DNA of 64,000 bases. Source: CBDCRK01 sp965220955. GTDB lineage: Bacteria; Desulfobacterota; Binatia; Bin18; CBDCRK01. Shown piece by piece: positions 8,961-18,289 of this stretch. The stretch is taken from positions 248,001 to 312,000 of the forward strand of contig CBDCRK010000015.1 in assembly GCA_965220955.1 (NCBI GenBank). Direction: 5' to 3'. The notes beneath the pieces are model-generated. The model did not search any database, was not told the DNA's origin, and saw only the letters and a list, made by a program, of their open reading frames with translations. How positions within the stretch are numbered: position 1 is the first letter of the stretch; every line of letters begins with the position of its first letter. The position numbers and the translations under genes are program-made.

Positions 8961-9229
8961 ATCCTCTGAACCCTTGCAACCCTGCCCACTTAGCTGATAG
9001 GGTGAACGCTCGGTTATTAATTAGCCGTTCATGAAGCGTTACTTCACCACTCACAATGAGAATCAAGGACCTATGTCCTATTTTCAGAGTAGCGGCTAGC
9101 AAGCAATAGGAAAGAGACGGAGGGCAGGGTAGGAAGAGCCCCAAGTTGATAGCTGAAAACTAATAGTTTACTGGCACAAGGGGAAAGCTCAAAATTGATG
9201 GCAGACTGCGGAGTGCCTAAGGAGGAGAG
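8961..9229. other. Intergenic region between divergent selA and esterase genes
   Basis: This 269-bp gap separates divergently transcribed genes and must hold their promoters. It contains an imperfect inverted pair, GGTGAACGCT and AGCGTTACTTCACC, and a relic resembling the dispersed 'gatagctga' repeat near 9150. I see no tRNA(Sec) or other RNA gene here, and no confident promoter hexamers. Confidence 0.4.
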
Positions 9230-10315
9230 ATGCTGACAGAGGATGGCTACCGGGAAGTCATTGGCAAAGCAGAGGTGCATGTTCTCAATTTCCTCCGGGC
9301 TTTTGAACGCCTGCAGGAGGAGCTACATATTGCTCATATCCCCAGCCTACAGGAGAACCTTAAAAATACCGTAGGGGAGGAGTTCACTGCCCTAAGTACC
9401 GATTTGGCTGCGCTCTCCCCACCTGAGCCGCTTAAGGATTTCCATGAGAAATTTTCTCAGGCCCTTACTTGTCTGACAGACTCCCACACAACTTTCCTTG
9501 GCGCCTCAGGAGAAAATTTCTTTCCCGCCTTTTTTCACAGTCGCCAGGCCTTTTCTACCGGGAAGTATCTTCTCTATGGTCTGCGCTTGAACTTGCCCAC
9601 CCTCCAGCAGTACTGGGTGCTGCCAGAGTCGTTGCCTATGCTTACGGAGCTGGAGAGGAAGACGCCGACCGCGGACGTACCTGTTGGGTTTGTTCACAAG
9701 GAGCGAACGGATCAGCGCTCAGACTATTCACTGTACGTTCCGGAAAACTATGATTCCCAACGGTCGTGGCCACTCATCATTTGTCTTCATGGAGGACATG
9801 GCCGGGGGGATGACTATATTCTGACCTGGCTCAGGCCAGCCAAGAGCAAGGGCTATTTTCTTCTCTCCCCCAAGTCAATCGACCGCACCTGGTCCATGCA
9901 AAATCCCCGGTTGGATATCCGCTCTATCCTATGCATGCTGGAAGAGATCTTTGACGGGTATAACATTGACAACCAGCGGATTTATCTTTCGGGCCTGTCG
10001 GACGGGGGAACCTTTACTTATGCTATGGGGCTTATGTGTGCCAAGCTCTTTGCCGGCGTTGCCCCAATAGCAGCAGTGCTTCTCCCCTGGCTTGACCTCG
10101 ATCAGGGCAAGGATCTTCCCATCTTTACCATCCATGGGGCCAAGGATTTCATCTTCCCGGTGCAATATGCCCGCGCAGCCCATAGCCTGCTTCAGGAGAA
10201 GGGACACAACATTACCTATAAGGAACTTCCTGACTGGGGTCATGCCTTTACCTATACTATCAACGAGCAGCTTATCCTGCCTTGGTTTGCTACCCTTTCC
10301 CGCCCTCGGGACTAG
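9230..10315 (+). CDS. Alpha/beta-hydrolase of the phospholipase/carboxylesterase type
   Basis: A 361-residue cytoplasmic protein with no signal peptide. Roughly the first 150 residues form an all-helical domain I do not recognise. The rest is an alpha/beta-hydrolase: oxyanion-loop IICLHGGHGRGDDY, nucleophile elbow GLSDGG (Ser near residue 257), acid in IHGAKDFIFPVQYAR and catalytic His in LPDWGHAFTY. This order matches the predicted carboxylesterase/phospholipase group that cleaves small esters. The ATG has a strong ribosome site (aaggaggagag). It is followed 60 bp later by glmU and is divergent from selA; a functional link to either is not evident. Confidence 0.85.
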   Translation: MLTEDGYREVIGKAEVHVLNFLRAFERLQEELHIAHIPSLQENLKNTVGEEFTALSTDLAALSPPEPLKDFHEKFSQALTCLTDSHTTFLGASGENFFPAFFHSRQAFSTGKYLLYGLRLNLPTLQQYWVLPESLPMLTELERKTPTADVPVGFVHKERTDQRSDYSLYVPENYDSQRSWPLIICLHGGHGRGDDYILTWLRPAKSKGYFLLSPKSIDRTWSMQNPRLDIRSILCMLEEIFDGYNIDNQRIYLSGLSDGGTFTYAMGLMCAKLFAGVAPIAAVLLPWLDLDQGKDLPIFTIHGAKDFIFPVQYARAAHSLLQEKGHNITYKELPDWGHAFTYTINEQLILPWFATLSRPRD

Positions 10316-10376
10316 GTAGCTATTCGGCCGAACGCTGACTCTTGACCAACAGGAAAGCGTAGAGCGATAACAGCTG

Positions 10377-11780
10377 GTGATGGGGTCGTTAGGCGTTGTT
10401 GTTCTGGCAGCAGGCCTGGGAAAACGCATGTGTTCCTACCGGGCCAAGGCTCTCCATCTCCTGGGGGGTAACCCTTTGATCCAGCATGTGTTACGCACGG
10501 CGCAGACGCTTAGTCCTGAGCGGCTTGTTATTGTTGTTGGATACCAGGCTGAGGAAGTGCAACAAGCCTGCACGGGCGACGAGGTTCTCTTTGCCCTACA
10601 GCAAGAACAACGAGGCACAGGGGATGCGGTACGAGCGGCCGAGGAAAGCTTTGCTGGATTCACCGGGGATGTGCTCATCCTTTGTGGTGATGTTCCTCTT
10701 CTTACCCCAGCTACCCTTTTTCGTCTAGTCCACTGCCACCAAGACGCCAGGGCGGTTCTTTCTCTCCTCACTGTGAACGTCGATGACCCGGCAGGCTATG
10801 GTCGTATCAGCCGTGGTGAGAACGGGCAAATCCGGAAAATCATTGAAGACCAGGATGCTTCAGTCCAGGAGAAGCAGATACAGGAAATCAACTCAGGAAT
10901 CTTCTGCGTCCGGCATAATTTTCTTTTTTCCGTCCTACGGCGCTTGCGAACAAATAATGCCCAGGGCGAGTATTATTTGACGGACATTGTATCTATGGCG
11001 GTGGAGAGTGGTTATCCGGTTCAGACTATCCTGGTTGCTGACCCGTTTGAGGTGACAGGAGTGAATTCACGGAAGGAGTTGGCGCGTATGGAAAGAACCC
11101 TGCAGGAGGAAATTCGCAGTCGATGGATGGCTGCTGGGGTGACCCTAGAAGACCCGGACACGGTATACATCGACCAGGACGTGATCATCGACAAGGACAC
11201 GGTGATTGGTCCCAACACTCACCTTAAAGGGCGGACCGTGATTGGCGAGGGATGCCGGATTGATGGTAGTGCCTACATTACCAACTGTCGTCTGGGCAGC
11301 CACGTGCACGTATTCTTTAGTACGGTTTTAAGTGACAGTGAGCTGGGTGACGGCGCCGAGGTAGGACCGTTTACCCATCTGCGGGGTGGCACCAAGCTTG
11401 CGGCTCAAGCGACCGTTGGCAATTTTGTTGAAGTCAAAAAATCCACCATTGGTGAGAAGACCAAAGCCAAGCACTTGGCCTATGTTGGTGATACCGAGGT
11501 GGGTAGGGAGACAAACATTGGCGCTGGGACTATTACCTGTAACTACGATGGATTTCGCAAATACCAGACAAAAATCGGCGATCGGGTACAGATTGGCAGT
11601 GACTCTACTTTAGTCGCCCCAGTCACTATTCACAACAATGTCTATGTGGCTACTGCTACTACTGTCCGCAAGGATGTACCCGCCGGAGCCTTGGTCTTTA
11701 ACGAGCGTCGGGAGCAGGTGCGCGAAGGCTGGACTGCAGCTAAACGGGCCAAGGAAGCAGCAAAAAAAGAGGCTGATTAA
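10377..11780 (+). CDS. glmU: Bifunctional GlmU: GlcN-1-P acetyltransferase / UDP-GlcNAc pyrophosphorylase
   Basis: GlmU makes UDP-GlcNAc for peptidoglycan and lipopolysaccharide. The N-terminal uridyltransferase has VVVLAAGLGKRM (usually LAAGKGTRM), QQEQRGTGDAVRAA, LILCGDVPLLTP and EINSGIFC. From about residue 250 the left-handed beta-helix acetyltransferase follows, with hexapeptide repeats, GNFVEVKKSTIGEKTKAKHLAYVGD and IGAGTITCNYDG. At 467 residues it is full length. Either GTG 10377 or ATG 10380 may start it. It lies directly before glmS, giving the two steps that supply amino sugars together. Confidence 0.97.
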   Translation: MMGSLGVVVLAAGLGKRMCSYRAKALHLLGGNPLIQHVLRTAQTLSPERLVIVVGYQAEEVQQACTGDEVLFALQQEQRGTGDAVRAAEESFAGFTGDVLILCGDVPLLTPATLFRLVHCHQDARAVLSLLTVNVDDPAGYGRISRGENGQIRKIIEDQDASVQEKQIQEINSGIFCVRHNFLFSVLRRLRTNNAQGEYYLTDIVSMAVESGYPVQTILVADPFEVTGVNSRKELARMERTLQEEIRSRWMAAGVTLEDPDTVYIDQDVIIDKDTVIGPNTHLKGRTVIGEGCRIDGSAYITNCRLGSHVHVFFSTVLSDSELGDGAEVGPFTHLRGGTKLAAQATVGNFVEVKKSTIGEKTKAKHLAYVGDTEVGRETNIGAGTITCNYDGFRKYQTKIGDRVQIGSDSTLVAPVTIHNNVYVATATTVRKDVPAGALVFNERREQVREGWTAAKRAKEAAKKEAD

Positions 11781-11839
11781 ATCTGTAGAGTCCATAATCG
11801 GGTCGAGCAACGGACCTTCAAGACCCAAGGGGCCTAAAA

Positions 11840-13693
11840 ATGTGTGGTATCATCGGTTACATTGGCTATCAAGAGGCGGGTCCTATCCTCCTCCATGGCC
11901 TCAGGCGTCTGGAGTATCGAGGGTATGACTCGGCCGGTATTGCTACTTTGTTAGACAGCAAAGTTGAGGTAAGCCGTTCCGCGGGAAAACTCGATAACCT
12001 GGAGCGGCTTTTATACGAGTACCCGCTTCGGGGAAGCATGGGAATCGGTCATACCAGGTGGGCCACGCATGGCCGACCTTCGGAGGAAAACGCTCATCCC
12101 CATCGGGCAGGTCGGATTGCGGTTGTTCACAACGGCATCATTGAAAATTATCTTGAGCTGCGCCAGGACTTAATTGCGCATGGGGGGGTGTTTGCCTCTG
12201 AGACTGATACCGAGGTGATCTCCCACTTGATTGACCAGTTCATGCAGGAGGGGAAGAGTTTTACCAATGCCACTCGCGCAGCCCTGCAACGATTGGAAGG
12301 CTCGTTTGCCATTGTGGCCTTGTGTGAGACTGAGCCTGGCAAATTGCTTGCTGCCAAAAGTGCCACCCCCATTGTCATTGGATTGGGAGAGAGTGAGAAT
12401 TTTGTTGCCTCTGATATCCCGGCAATCCTTGATTACACCCGCCAAGTGGTCTTTATGGACGATGGCGAGCTGGCGGAAGTAACTCGGCAGAAGGTGAGCC
12501 TTTCTACCTTTGCTGGCGAGCTTCGGGAACGTGCCCCTAGACAGATTACCTGGGATGCGCTTACCGCACAAAAGGGGGGCTATAAACACTTTCTGTTAAA
12601 AGAGATTCACGAGCAGCCACAAGCTATTATTGACACTATGCGAGGCCATATTCTGGCTGAACAAGGTGATGTAGCCTTGCCAGCAATAGAAAATGGTTTG
12701 ACTATTTCTTCGGCTCCGCCCAAGACAGGCTTGGACTCCATTAAGCGTATTAGCTTGGTAGCCTGCGGTACTGCCTGGCATACCTGCCTGGTAGGCAAGT
12801 TTCTCCTCGAAGAATTAGCCCGTATTCCTGCTGATGTGGACTATGGCAGCGAGTTTCGCTACCGTAATCCACCCATAGGCCAGGACAGTCTTTTGTTGCT
12901 AGTCTCTCAATCTGGAGAGACGCTTGATACTCTAGCTGCCCTTGAGGGTGGAAAGGAGAAGGGGGCTAAAGCGCTATCGATCTGTAATGTAGTCGATTCC
13001 TCCGTTGCCCGCAAATCTGACGCAGTTATCTACACTCATGCCGGCCCTGAGATTAGCGTGGCCTCCACCAAGGCGTTTACCACTCAGCTGGTTGCCCTAT
13101 ACCTCCTGGCCCTCTATCTTGGGCGCTGCCGTGGCCTGATTAGCGAGGAGAAGGGGCGCCAACTTATTGCCGATATCACCAACCTTCCCCTCCTGGTGCA
13201 GCAAGTACTTGCTCGGGAAAAGGTCATTGAGAAAATTGCCAGGAAATACGGCCATGCCTCTGATTTTCTGTACTTGGGTCGGGGAATTAACTATCCCATT
13301 GCTCTAGAGGGAGCACTGAAGCTTAAAGAGCTTTCCTATATTCACGCCGAGGGTTATCCTGCTGGGGAGATGAAACACGGCCCCATTGCCCTTATCGATG
13401 AGCAGATGCCGGTGGTTGTGCTTCTACCTAAGGATTCGGTCTACAGCAAGACCCTAAGCAATATGAAAGAAGTCGAGTCTCGTGGGGGTCGGATCATTAT
13501 ACTCACGGATGCCCCGTCGCCCGAGCTTGAAGAGATTGCCTGGGAGATTATCCAGGTCCCTACGACCAACCACCTACTGTTGCCCATTCTTCTGACCGTC
13601 CCGCTGCAGCTCCTTGCCTACCATATTGCCGTCTACCGTGGTACGGATGTTGATCAACCCCGCAACTTGGCTAAGAGTGTGACGGTGGAATAG
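11840..13693 (+). CDS. glmS: Glutamine-fructose-6-phosphate aminotransferase
   Basis: GlmS converts fructose-6-phosphate and glutamine to glucosamine-6-phosphate. The protein starts MCGIIGYIG, exposing the catalytic Cys after Met removal, as in class II amidotransferases; GIGHTRWATHG and HNGIIENYLELR bind glutamine. Two SIS domains follow (LVACGTAWHTCLVGKFLLE, LLVSQSGETLDTLAAL, STKAFTTQLVALYLLAL) and the C-terminus ends PRNLAKSVTVE as expected. About 617 residues is full length. It lies 59 bp after glmU. That gap is too short for a glmS ribozyme and none is seen. Confidence 0.98.
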   Translation: MCGIIGYIGYQEAGPILLHGLRRLEYRGYDSAGIATLLDSKVEVSRSAGKLDNLERLLYEYPLRGSMGIGHTRWATHGRPSEENAHPHRAGRIAVVHNGIIENYLELRQDLIAHGGVFASETDTEVISHLIDQFMQEGKSFTNATRAALQRLEGSFAIVALCETEPGKLLAAKSATPIVIGLGESENFVASDIPAILDYTRQVVFMDDGELAEVTRQKVSLSTFAGELRERAPRQITWDALTAQKGGYKHFLLKEIHEQPQAIIDTMRGHILAEQGDVALPAIENGLTISSAPPKTGLDSIKRISLVACGTAWHTCLVGKFLLEELARIPADVDYGSEFRYRNPPIGQDSLLLLVSQSGETLDTLAALEGGKEKGAKALSICNVVDSSVARKSDAVIYTHAGPEISVASTKAFTTQLVALYLLALYLGRCRGLISEEKGRQLIADITNLPLLVQQVLAREKVIEKIARKYGHASDFLYLGRGINYPIALEGALKLKELSYIHAEGYPAGEMKHGPIALIDEQMPVVVLLPKDSVYSKTLSNMKEVESRGGRIIILTDAPSPELEEIAWEIIQVPTTNHLLLPILLTVPLQLLAYHIAVYRGTDVDQPRNLAKSVTVE

Positions 13694-13721
13694 GAAGAGT
13701 AAGGAAAGCCTCATGGCAGGA

Positions 13722-14429
13722 TTAGGCGTTTTGGTCTAGTCCTGCGGCTACCCGGTAATAGCCATCCTGCATGCGCCACCACTTGTCGCAAAAAGTTGCT
13801 ACTGCTTCCCTTACCTGGGTCTGCAGCTCATCTGTAGTGGCATACCCTTTAACCAGGGTCTCGGCTATGTGGCTGTGTTCCTCATCTCCGCCAATATGAA
13901 CAATGAAGAACTCGATTTCCGCGTCGCTCATACGGTAGTGCTCTTTTAATCCTTGCACTGCCGCTCGCATTGCCTCAGGCACTTGAGATTCCCCGGCCAG
14001 GGAGAGGGCAGCCAGACCTACAATGTAGGGAGAGGTCTGGCAAAACTTAATCACCCAGTCCACATAGTCCGCCACTTCAGGGACAGGGTTGCTTTTCTCT
14101 ACCTCTTCGTTGGTGGCACCCAGTGCTTTGGCAAAACGCAGCATTAGGGCCGCATGGCTATCGCTCCCGCAGCGTAGGTCGGTCTCTTCTTCAATCAAGT
14201 TCTCTACCAGCAGGCGACGTACTCGGCGGTCTGGGCAATTGGCATAGATGCCGCCAAAGGCGCGAATGTGCTGGTCCACCTGAAAATATTTCTGGATTGC
14301 CCAGCGCCTCAAGTTTTCCTGGGTAAACTTTCCTTGCCCCAGGTCTCGGATAAACGAGTGCCTGGAGTACTTTCTCTCCTGGATGATTTGCTTCAGCTCT
14401 TTAAGAAAAGTATCTGCCGTCTGTGGCAT
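13722..14429 (-). CDS. PqqC/TenA/CADD-like haem-oxygenase-fold protein
   Basis: A 235-residue all-helical protein matching the TenA/PqqC/CADD superfamily. LVENLIEEETDLR, IGGDEEHSHIAETLV and YIVGLAALSLAGESQVPEAM are conserved patches; the Glu/His residues in EEETD and DEEHSH resemble ligands of the diiron members (CADD-like oxidases) rather than the cofactorless PqqC. No other PQQ genes are nearby, so a PqqC function is unlikely. A role as an iron-dependent oxidase, for example in p-aminobenzoate or thiamine metabolism, is possible but unproven. It is convergent with glmS and 21 bp downstream of the DUF4340 gene on the same strand. Confidence 0.75.
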   Translation of the reverse strand: MPQTADTFLKELKQIIQERKYSRHSFIRDLGQGKFTQENLRRWAIQKYFQVDQHIRAFGGIYANCPDRRVRRLLVENLIEEETDLRCGSDSHAALMLRFAKALGATNEEVEKSNPVPEVADYVDWVIKFCQTSPYIVGLAALSLAGESQVPEAMRAAVQGLKEHYRMSDAEIEFFIVHIGGDEEHSHIAETLVKGYATTDELQTQVREAVATFCDKWWRMQDGYYRVAAGLDQNA

Positions 14430-14450
14430 AACAACCTCAGCCCCTAGCTT

Positions 14451-15854
14451 TTAAGTTTCCTCAGCTCCTTTGGTCTCTTCTTTTTTCTTTTCGGGGTTCT
14501 CTAAGAAATCCTGGGCGCCCTTGTTCATGCGATTAAAGATCCAGTCTCGAAGCTTTAAAACGGTGTTACCGTCTCCGATCATGGCATAGCTCTGCTTATT
14601 TTGTCCTTCGCCGTGCCGGGCGGCAAGGACGGTGCCAAATTTCTCCTCTTCATTGCCGTATACACTAATGGTCAGGTCCGGAGCGTTAAGGGCATAAGGG
14701 CTCAGATCAGAGGGGCTGTCAGCCGCAATCTCATAGCCACGCAACTCCTGCAGGTCGCCAATAAACTGCTGTAGCACCGTCTCTTTGGGTTTTTCTCCTT
14801 CTTTGCCCACGACTGTCCATTTCTCGTCTTTTCCCTTGGCAAGGGCAAAGGTCTCGCCATCTTTACGTTTAACCTCAATCTTAGTTGCCTTCTCTTGGTC
14901 AAAAGTGAAAACGGTCTTATCTCTTAGGTCATTGACGTCCTTGTTGAGATCCTTCAACACCCAGTCGCCAACTACATATACTATGTCTTTTTCTCCCCGC
15001 TTGAGATACCGCTTTTTCTCTCCTCCGGGCTCAGGTTTCTCTCCTCCCACAAGCACGGTTTTTTTGGCTTCATCCTCGCCCAGGTAGAGGGAGACAGTGA
15101 GGTTTGGAGGGGTAAGTCCATATATGAGCGAGTCGGCGGTAGCATTGTCAATAAAGTCTTGGGCTTGTACGGAGCGTAGGGAAGAGAGAAAACTGTGCAC
15201 TTCAGCTACGTCTGCTTTATAAGCCAGGGGATCTCCAATCTTCCAGTCCTCACCGTTATTGGTGAGCAGAATCTCTTTATCAACGTTGGTAATCTCGATC
15301 TTTTTCACTTCCTCATCGGTAAAGTCGATAATCTTTTTGTCGCGTAGATCCTTTACCTTCTTATTCGTACCATAATGAAAGGAAGAGGGGGTCAGAAAAA
15401 TCTTCTTTTCATCTCCCTTGCGGACATAGGTCTTGAACCCTACCGGTGTCGTCCCTCCAACAAAAAGAAGGGGGACCTCCTGCCCCTCTTTGAGCTTTAC
15501 CTTGACAGTGGCGTTGGGAGTATCAAGACCATAGGGAGCAAGATCCTCAGGAACCTCATCGAAAACCTTTTCCACTTCACACTCGGCAATGGCATTGACT
15601 AGGTTTTCAACTGTGGTGTCATCAGCCTCGGTATTTATGGGCTTGGTGATAGTCCACTTGCCGGCTATGTCTTTATTAAGATGGATCTCGCGATCTGGAT
15701 AAGTGAGAATTACTTCCTCGACCTTATCTTTGTCAAAGGCAACAAGGAGGTCCTTCTGGGCTTCCTTTCTTGCTCTCTCCAGTTCAACAAAGTAGACATA
15801 AGCCCCCAGGACTAGGAAAACGATGGCAAGGGCCAATGTGTTTCTGAATTTCAT
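14451..15854 (-). CDS. DUF4340-type membrane-anchored protein
   Basis: A 467-residue protein with one N-terminal transmembrane anchor (LALAIVFLVLGAYVYFVEL) and a large extracytoplasmic region built from at least three similar beta-rich units. Each unit carries the pattern 'YPDREIHLNKD...KWTITKPINTEADD...LAPYGLD.P...V.VKL', typical of DUF4340 proteins. Genes of this family habitually sit beside Gld-type ABC exporter genes, as here. The exact job of the family is not known; it may be a periplasmic accessory subunit. The C-terminus is charged and low complexity (EKKKEETKGAEET). Confidence 0.85.
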   Translation of the reverse strand: MKFRNTLALAIVFLVLGAYVYFVELERARKEAQKDLLVAFDKDKVEEVILTYPDREIHLNKDIAGKWTITKPINTEADDTTVENLVNAIAECEVEKVFDEVPEDLAPYGLDTPNATVKVKLKEGQEVPLLFVGGTTPVGFKTYVRKGDEKKIFLTPSSFHYGTNKKVKDLRDKKIIDFTDEEVKKIEITNVDKEILLTNNGEDWKIGDPLAYKADVAEVHSFLSSLRSVQAQDFIDNATADSLIYGLTPPNLTVSLYLGEDEAKKTVLVGGEKPEPGGEKKRYLKRGEKDIVYVVGDWVLKDLNKDVNDLRDKTVFTFDQEKATKIEVKRKDGETFALAKGKDEKWTVVGKEGEKPKETVLQQFIGDLQELRGYEIAADSPSDLSPYALNAPDLTISVYGNEEEKFGTVLAARHGEGQNKQSYAMIGDGNTVLKLRDWIFNRMNKGAQDFLENPEKKKEETKGAEET

Positions 15855-15872
15855 GGATAACTTTCGGTTGTT

Positions 15873-15949
15873 AGCGGTCAGTAGTCAGCTTAGTATAAAA
15901 AATTAAATTGTTTCCTCATTATCAAGCTAATAGCTGATAGCTGACCGCT
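15873..15949. repeat. Inverted repeat with AGCGGTCAG / CTGACCGCT ends
   Basis: The gap between the DUF4340 gene and the GldG-like gene is framed by AGCGGTCAG and CTGACCGCT with internal 'agctgatagctga' copies, forming an imperfect hairpin around an AT-rich middle. Similar fragments occur near 9150, 38495 and 45590, so this is a dispersed intergenic repeat family. Confidence 0.6.
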
Positions 15950-15955
15950 TTAGTT

Positions 15956-17509
15956 TTAACGCCGCTGCCACCATACTGCTAGTCCTGCCACTAGGAGAAA
16001 CTCGGGCAGGATGAGAACAGAAAGGTAAAAGATTACGGTTCCCTGCTCGGCACTAAACTGGGCGCGAGAGGCTGTGAGGGTACGGGGCCGAATAGAAACT
16101 AGCTCTTCCTCGCCTGCTAACCATCCCACGGTATTAAGAAAGAGATCGCGGTTGAAGTACTGGCCCAGGTATTGGTTATTAGCAAAAACAGCACTCCCAA
16201 ATACCACCAACCGTGCTTCCCCATCGTGATCCACACCCATGTCTTTGAGCTGTGCCGTTACAGCTACCGCTAAAGAGACAGGTCCTTTTTTGTCCTTATC
16301 AGGGTCAAGCTGGGCAACCTGACGCTGAAAGATGGCCTCAAGATCAGTCTCAGCCCAAGAATCCGGACTGGTTTTCACTAGACTGGTCACTTGTAGGCCG
16401 CGTTTGCCTGCTCCATCCGCCTCAACCGAACGAGAAAGGCCATAAATAGTAAATACGGTACCGCGTCTGCTCAGGTCCTCGGTGATAGGGTGAGCGCCAT
16501 AAGAAGATGCAATTGGCCGTAGGTCAAGAGTGCGCCCTTTAAATAACTCGAGGCGCTGGTCTACAACCACATCGTCTCCAACATTTGCTCCCCAGTTCTG
16601 TAGTAGTGCGGTCAGCTCCGGGGTAGTGAGAGGATTTACAAGGAAAAGCGCATGTCCGCTTTGCTTTAAATATGCGTCTATTGCTTCGACTTCGTGCTGC
16701 AACAACGAACGCTCCGGTCCGGCCACCACCAGAAGGTCACAGTCTTCCGGCACCTCCTCGTTGAGGGAGACGAACTGAAATTTCTTCACCTCATAACCCT
16801 CGTTCTCCAAGGAAGTCTTGACCTGCCCATACCCTCTTGACCCCTGCAGATCACCGATGTCTGGCTCACCGTGGCCCTCAATAAAGTAGATCGCTTTTTT
16901 CTCTTGTCGGGTGATTTTAATAATGCCGTTAGTCAGATCCTCTTCTGATATATTGTTGACTGTCACAGAGCGGTCACCATACTGCAGGTGTATCGTACGA
17001 TAGGAAGTAATGTTGTATTTCTGTGCCAGGTCTGGCTGTTTGTCCGGGTCAATGAGGTGGTGTTTAACCTTGGATGAGGCATAAGCGTAGGTGCCAAGCA
17101 ACTCTTGGATTTCGGGGTCGGATCCACCCTCAATGAAAGCGTTGACCTCTAGATCTTTATCAAGCTTATTCAGTATATCGGTTGACTGGGGGGAGAGACT
17201 GTAAACGCCTGCCTTGGTTGCGTCAAAGCGGTGGTGATAACGGGTGGAAAGATAATTCACAAGTATCAGAATACCCAGGAAAATAAGCGAGTAGAAAGCA
17301 GCGTTAACCCCATATTTGGTGGAGCGTTTCCCCAGAAATGCCGTGATTGGGGTCTGGCTGGAGGCGAGCGCAAAGATGAGGGCAAGAACTCCAGCTAGGC
17401 CATGGAAGAGGACATAGAAGGAAAGGGCTCGGGTAATAAAATATGCAACCCCTGCAAAGAGGAGAAAGGTGACTCCAATAAGACCTAGTAGGGAGGACGA
17501 GCGCTGCAT
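15956..17509 (-). CDS. GldG-like auxiliary protein of an ABC exporter
   Basis: A 517-residue protein with about three N-terminal transmembrane segments (LIGVTFLLFAGVAYFITRAL and others), a long extracytoplasmic domain and one C-terminal span (VIFYLSVLILPEFLLVAGLAV) ending in WWQRR. The soluble region has the GldG-type signature YHHRFDATKAGVYSLSPQSTDIL, then GHGEPDIGDLQG and LLVVAGPERSLLQHEVEAID. Such proteins pair with a GldF permease and GldA ATPase, first known from gliding motility but widespread in non-gliders. The gene is separated from the permease gene by three bases and from DUF4340 by a repeat. Confidence 0.88.
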   Translation of the reverse strand: MQRSSSLLGLIGVTFLLFAGVAYFITRALSFYVLFHGLAGVLALIFALASSQTPITAFLGKRSTKYGVNAAFYSLIFLGILILVNYLSTRYHHRFDATKAGVYSLSPQSTDILNKLDKDLEVNAFIEGGSDPEIQELLGTYAYASSKVKHHLIDPDKQPDLAQKYNITSYRTIHLQYGDRSVTVNNISEEDLTNGIIKITRQEKKAIYFIEGHGEPDIGDLQGSRGYGQVKTSLENEGYEVKKFQFVSLNEEVPEDCDLLVVAGPERSLLQHEVEAIDAYLKQSGHALFLVNPLTTPELTALLQNWGANVGDDVVVDQRLELFKGRTLDLRPIASSYGAHPITEDLSRRGTVFTIYGLSRSVEADGAGKRGLQVTSLVKTSPDSWAETDLEAIFQRQVAQLDPDKDKKGPVSLAVAVTAQLKDMGVDHDGEARLVVFGSAVFANNQYLGQYFNRDLFLNTVGWLAGEEELVSIRPRTLTASRAQFSAEQGTVIFYLSVLILPEFLLVAGLAVWWQRR

Positions 17510-17512
17510 TTT

Positions 17513-18289
17513 CTATCTCCAGCGTACTGATTCCACCGACCGTTGAGTAAGGAATAGGGAGAGCGTGATCACGGTAAGGAAGTAGACCAAATCTTTAGTG
17601 TCGATTAAACCCTTAACCATCTCGCCAAAATGTTCAGTGACCGAGAGATAACGTAGAAGCGGACCAAGGGTCTCACCGGCAGTGTCCGCTGGCCAAGCAA
17701 TGATATAGAGGAGAAGCAGGGCGACTAAGCCGCTCACCGCGGCAATGATCTGGTTTTCCGTAAACGAGGAAGTAAGAAGCCCTACCGCTACAAAGGTAGT
17801 GGCCAAAAGCAGTAACCCCAGATAACCGGAGAGCATGACTCCTACCTCTGGGTTACCATAATACATCAAGATGACCGGGTAGACGCCGGTAAGCGCAATC
17901 ATTATGAGCATAAATAAGAAAGAGGCGAAGAATTTGCCCAGCACAATTTCACCTGTACGCAAGGGAGAAGTGAGTAGCAGCTCATACGTACCGCTCTTCT
18001 TCTCTTCGGCAAACCCTCGCATGGTAATCATTGGCACTAGAATGACCAGCACAATGGAGAGGTTATGCATCAGCGGAGAGATGACAAAGTCGTTGAGATT
18101 CAAGCGGTTAAGCATATCAGGGTTGCTCTGAAAGCTTGAGTATAAAGAGAGAAGAAAGTTGAAACGTGAGAGTAGGTTAAAGAAAAACCAACCGCCAAGC
18201 AACAAAAAACCCGTGAGCACCACATAAGCAATGGGGGAGACAAAGTAGGAGCGCAGTTCCTTATCAATAATTGTTAACACGTTTCTCAT
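17513..18289 (-). CDS. ABC transporter permease (GldF/NosY-like)
   Basis: A 258-residue ABC-2 type permease with six predicted membrane helices. The N-terminus MRNVLTIIDKELRSYFVSPIAYVVLTGF and the loop TMRGFAEEKKSGTYELLLTSPLRTGEIVLGKF are characteristic of the GldF/NosY group, the latter being the coupling segment that contacts the ATPase. Start overlaps the end of the ATP-binding gene by 4 bp. It forms the membrane core of the exporter encoded together with the ATPase, GldG-like and DUF4340 genes; the substrate is unknown. Confidence 0.92.
   Translation of the reverse strand: MRNVLTIIDKELRSYFVSPIAYVVLTGFLLLGGWFFFNLLSRFNFLLSLYSSFQSNPDMLNRLNLNDFVISPLMHNLSIVLVILVPMITMRGFAEEKKSGTYELLLTSPLRTGEIVLGKFFASFLFMLIMIALTGVYPVILMYYGNPEVGVMLSGYLGLLLLATTFVAVGLLTSSFTENQIIAAVSGLVALLLLYIIAWPADTAGETLGPLLRYLSVTEHFGEMVKGLIDTKDLVYFLTVITLSLFLTQRSVESVRWR

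Noticed and set aside
8961..9229. tRNA(Sec) gene next to selA
   Set aside because: No 8-bp acceptor stem, UCA anticodon loop or long extra arm could be built on either strand.
11781..11839. glmS ribozyme
   Set aside because: The 59-bp gap before glmS is too short and lacks the pseudoknot core.
13722..14429. PQQ biosynthesis gene pqqC
   Set aside because: No pqqA, pqqD or pqqE in the region and the ligand pattern looks like diiron CADD members.
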